Part shown: piece after piece, positions 61,955 to 64,000 of the stretch
How the letters are laid out: every line of letters starts with the position of its first letter
Numbering within the stretch: the first letter of the stretch is position 1
Assembly: GCA_037039925.1 (NCBI GenBank)
Contig: JAXRKP010000384.1
Span: forward strand, 155,001-219,000
DNA: 64,000 nucleotides
Reading direction: 5' to 3'
From: Doris montereyensis
Lineage: Eukaryota; Mollusca; Gastropoda; Nudibranchia; Dorididae
Notes under the pieces: model-generated
Databases searched by the model: none
The model's input: the letters and a program-made list of their open reading frames with translations, nothing else
What the model was told of the DNA's origin: nothing
Position numbers and translations under genes: made by a program

Positions 61955-62262
61955 CAAGCTAGAAGAAGACAGAATAAAAACAGAAGACAAATCATCTGCA
62001 GACAGAGAAATTGAAGAACTTGATGAGCAATGACAAATACTTTGAAAGAAAGAAAATAACACAGCTTTGGAAAAATTAGAATACACAGAGCTCAACGAGA
62101 TAATGAAAACGAATGAGACTACGGGGAAACGGGCAAAACAACACATGACAGAGAAGAGATAATGGATGTATGCTACAAATACTACAGAGATTTGTATGAT
62201 AAAGCTGTAGAAAAGCCAGTGAGCTTGAAAAAAATCAAGCCCAGACACAGATATAATATTGT
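61955..62262 (+). pseudogene. RTE-like LINE fragment, 5' part
   Basis: Broken frames encode KLEEDRIKTEDKSSADREIE, then ALEKLEYTELNEIMKTNETT, then YKYYRDLYDKAVEKPVSLKK. The last resembles the F/Y..LY...... segment just before the reverse transcriptase in RTE-type LINEs. It continues at 63093 after an interruption. Confidence 0.5.
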
Positions 62263-63092
62263 ACTTACTGCCTAAATGGCCACTGCCATAATGCCCAATT
62301 CCTTAAGTGCCCGCAATCTCATTGGAACTGATTTATTCCTTTATAAATTGGCCCTCTAAACGCTTGTTTCAAAATCAAGATTTCCCCCTAAATGCCCGGT
62401 CTCGACGGCAACTGCAAGTATTATCTACTCCAAATTATCATGAAGTACGTCCGTACTCAATTTTTTCTTCTTCTTCTTCATGTAATCCCAATGCTAATGT
62501 AGGGCTAATCTATACTCGTCAACAATTTACCATGCATTGTATCACCCTTCATAATATATCTATCCAATGCACTGTGATGAAAGATGACAACTTTCCTCTT
62601 TTTAACGCCACCCACTGTACCACACAACCCTTGTCCCATTGGATCACTGATCTGTCACTAGGCAATTAGAATTGAGCTGTTTTCTGGACTCTGCCTATGA
62701 CTCTTTCCTTGATGTCATGAACTGCACGAAAATACCTGGCCTTTTTAATTGACCGGGCACACATCGCATGTGAATAGTTTTATTTCTCCCCCGTCCCCTG
62801 TCTCACATTGGCCGTATCCATTGTGCCTTCGGGTCTTCGTGGTTGACCTGCATGCATGTTCATCACCTAAATGTTAAAAAAAACTTAATGGTTTCCAGGT
62901 ATCCTTATTTCTTTCATTCAAATTTACGTAAAACTGAGGACTCTTCTGAAACAAACGACACGGTTATAAATTTGTTTCCTCGTCTGCCCATTGATCACCT
63001 CCAATTTTTTTGCCCAGACCGATCTTCTCACAAATGCTCGTCTTCTCTGCTTCCCAAGCACTGGACATGTAGGCGTTAGCTACTGTACTGCT
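62263..63092. mobile_element. Unidentified insertion splitting the RTE-like fragment
   Basis: About 830 bp with no similarity to the LINE on either side. It begins near TACTGCCTAAATGGCC and repeats AATGCCC-like phrases. It holds a 120-codon chance frame. No clear inverted ends or target duplication seen. Confidence 0.35.
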
Positions 63093-63245
63093 ATTTACAG
63101 TATGAAATAGAATGTGTCATGAAAAAGATGACTGCATGGAAAAGCTCCACTGGAAATGATGGCATCACACGTGATGTACTCTAATCAGGGGGGAGACTAA
63201 CCAAAGTGGTAACATTCCTAATAACAAACATTTTCAAACAAATTA
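63093..63245 (+). pseudogene. RTE-like LINE fragment, reverse-transcriptase start
   Basis: YEIECVMKKMTAWKSSTGND then GITRDVL, a stop, and SGGRLTKVVTFLITNIFKQI. It matches the RT motif ..MK..K..G.DGI..E.L..GG of RTE elements, with KSSTGND in place of KAPGPD. Dead copy. Confidence 0.65.
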
Positions 63246-63381
63246 TCGAATAAAAAAAAATACCACAAAGCCGGCACAAAGCAGGGCCTAAAGAGACGTT
63301 AAGAAGTACAGACATATTAGTCTTCTGTTCCATACGTACAAACTCTTTCAAAGTAGGTGATGATATACTCTTCTCGCTTAC

Positions 63382-63692
63382 CGTGTTGATGCCTCTCCTC
63401 TGGTTGACGGTGCTATCTCTCGACGTCTGTTGAATGGCTTTGTTGATACTTTGCATGTTTTCTTCGCCTGCTGGAGGTTTTTCAGGGCTGCTTCCTTCTC
63501 TAGGAGCAAAGTGGCCTGCGTCTTAACGGTGAACAGTTGCTGCGGTCTTGGCTGCGGTCTTGGCTGCGGTCTTGGCTGGGGTCTTGGCTGGGGTCTTTGC
63601 TGTCTCTTTGCCGAATTGGTGAACACAGTTTGATTCCTCTTGTTCACCACGGCTCCTTGGTTTACTCTGCCCCTGCCAATTCCTCTCGGGCT
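63382..63692 (-). CDS. UIF-like gene, exon with PQPR repeats
   Basis: Acceptor TGTTCAAACAG, donor GTAAGC, phase 0 to 2, 103 codons. Begins SPRGIGRGRVNQGAVVNKRN (RG-rich), followed by five PQPR-type tetrads and then a helix ATLLLEKEAALKNLQQAKK and a basic end. A short ATLL/ATFLF-like motif before a basic segment also occurs in vertebrate UIF, as I recall. Nuclear export adaptors carry such RG and basic regions to bind RNA and NXF1. The N-terminal UAP56-binding motif would lie in an earlier exon, beyond the window edge. Confidence 0.6.
63537..63599 (-). repeat. 12-bp coding minisatellite (PQPR)
   Basis: GGTCTTGGCTGC or GGTCTTGGCTGG repeated five times on the + strand. It encodes the PQPR tetrads of the exon around it. 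Confidence 0.9.
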
Positions 63693-63875
63693 CTGTTTGA
63701 ACACAAAAACAACAAATAATTTTCTTTTAAAATGGGGAAGAGAGGAAAAGCAGTACTTTCTTCACTCTAAAAAAAAAGGAATGTTTATGCAAATTGTTAC
63801 ATTACAATAACAATACACCACTAATTAAAATTGCCTCTGTTAAAGTATATTATGGTTTATCTCTGGTAATGATGT

Positions 63876-64000
63876 GTGATGTTGGTAGCCTAGTGGTAGA
63901 GTAGAATGCCAGATTGGCAAATGTGTGGTCTTGGCTCACATATACCTGGCAATGCTGGGTCCAATGCGTTCCCTGGGAGAGACCCTTAGCATGCATTTCC
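63876..64000 (+). mobile_element. SINE family 1, cut by the window edge
   Basis: TTGGTAGCCTAGTGGTAGAG head, GTGTGGTCTTGGCTCACATA (degraded B box), and GAGACCCTTAGCATGCATTT body. Diverged. Confidence 0.65.

Noticed and set aside
62307..62669. 120-codon open frame
   Set aside because: Lies in an insertion within a dead LINE; unremarkable composition, no similarity, no regulatory context.

Overview
This is a window of animal nuclear DNA: short exons with GT/AG splice sites separated by long AT-rich introns, no bacterial-style operons, and a heavy load of SINEs, LINE fragments, microsatellites and one nearly intact LTR retrotransposon. The very long (CT)n tracts, the many tRNA-headed SINEs and a retrotransposon of the CsRn1 type fit a lophotrochozoan, most likely a mollusc. 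That placement is inference.

Host genes. (1) On the + strand near the left end, two well-spliced exons (3560-3739 and 6175-6259) may be the end of a gene entering from the left; I do not recognise it. (2) On the - strand, 13327-14283 is the last exon of a repeat-containing protein. (3) On the + strand, five exons between 31981 and 37810 encode a second protein of the same repeat family. The two lie head to head about 17.7 kb apart. Both need small indels corrected to read through, the + strand copy especially. (4) On the - strand, five exons between 63692 and 56735 splice in frame and resemble an mRNA-export adaptor of the UIF/FYTTD1 type; its 5' end lies beyond the right edge.

Mobile DNA. 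A 4.68-kb Ty3/gypsy element (47694-52375, - strand) has 227-bp LTRs differing by one base, a 4-bp target duplication, a primer site matching tRNA-Trp and a CHCC Gag knuckle, all as in the CsRn1 clade. Three small related elements at 13004-13272 and 58701-59631 have 11-, 15- and 12-bp target duplications, partly inverted structures and a hammerhead-ribozyme-like core as seen in Penelope-like elements and retrozymes. These are the most interesting items here. At least four LINE fragments, several tRNA-headed SINE families and a very abundant pyrimidine-rich repeat of about 130 bp (called R1 below) fill much of 20-62 kb.

Layout. 1-13 kb is AT-rich, sparse and mostly unique. 13-14.3 kb holds the first repeat-protein gene. 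14.3-20 kb is intergenic. 20-31 kb is richer in GC, with SINEs, R1 copies and most of the long (CT)n tracts. 32-38.5 kb holds the second repeat-protein gene, with a 41-bp minisatellite in its last intron. 38.5-47.5 kb is repeats. 47.7-52.4 kb is the LTR element. 52.4-56.7 kb is repeats. 56.7-64 kb is the UIF-like gene, whose introns hold the ribozyme element and a split LINE.
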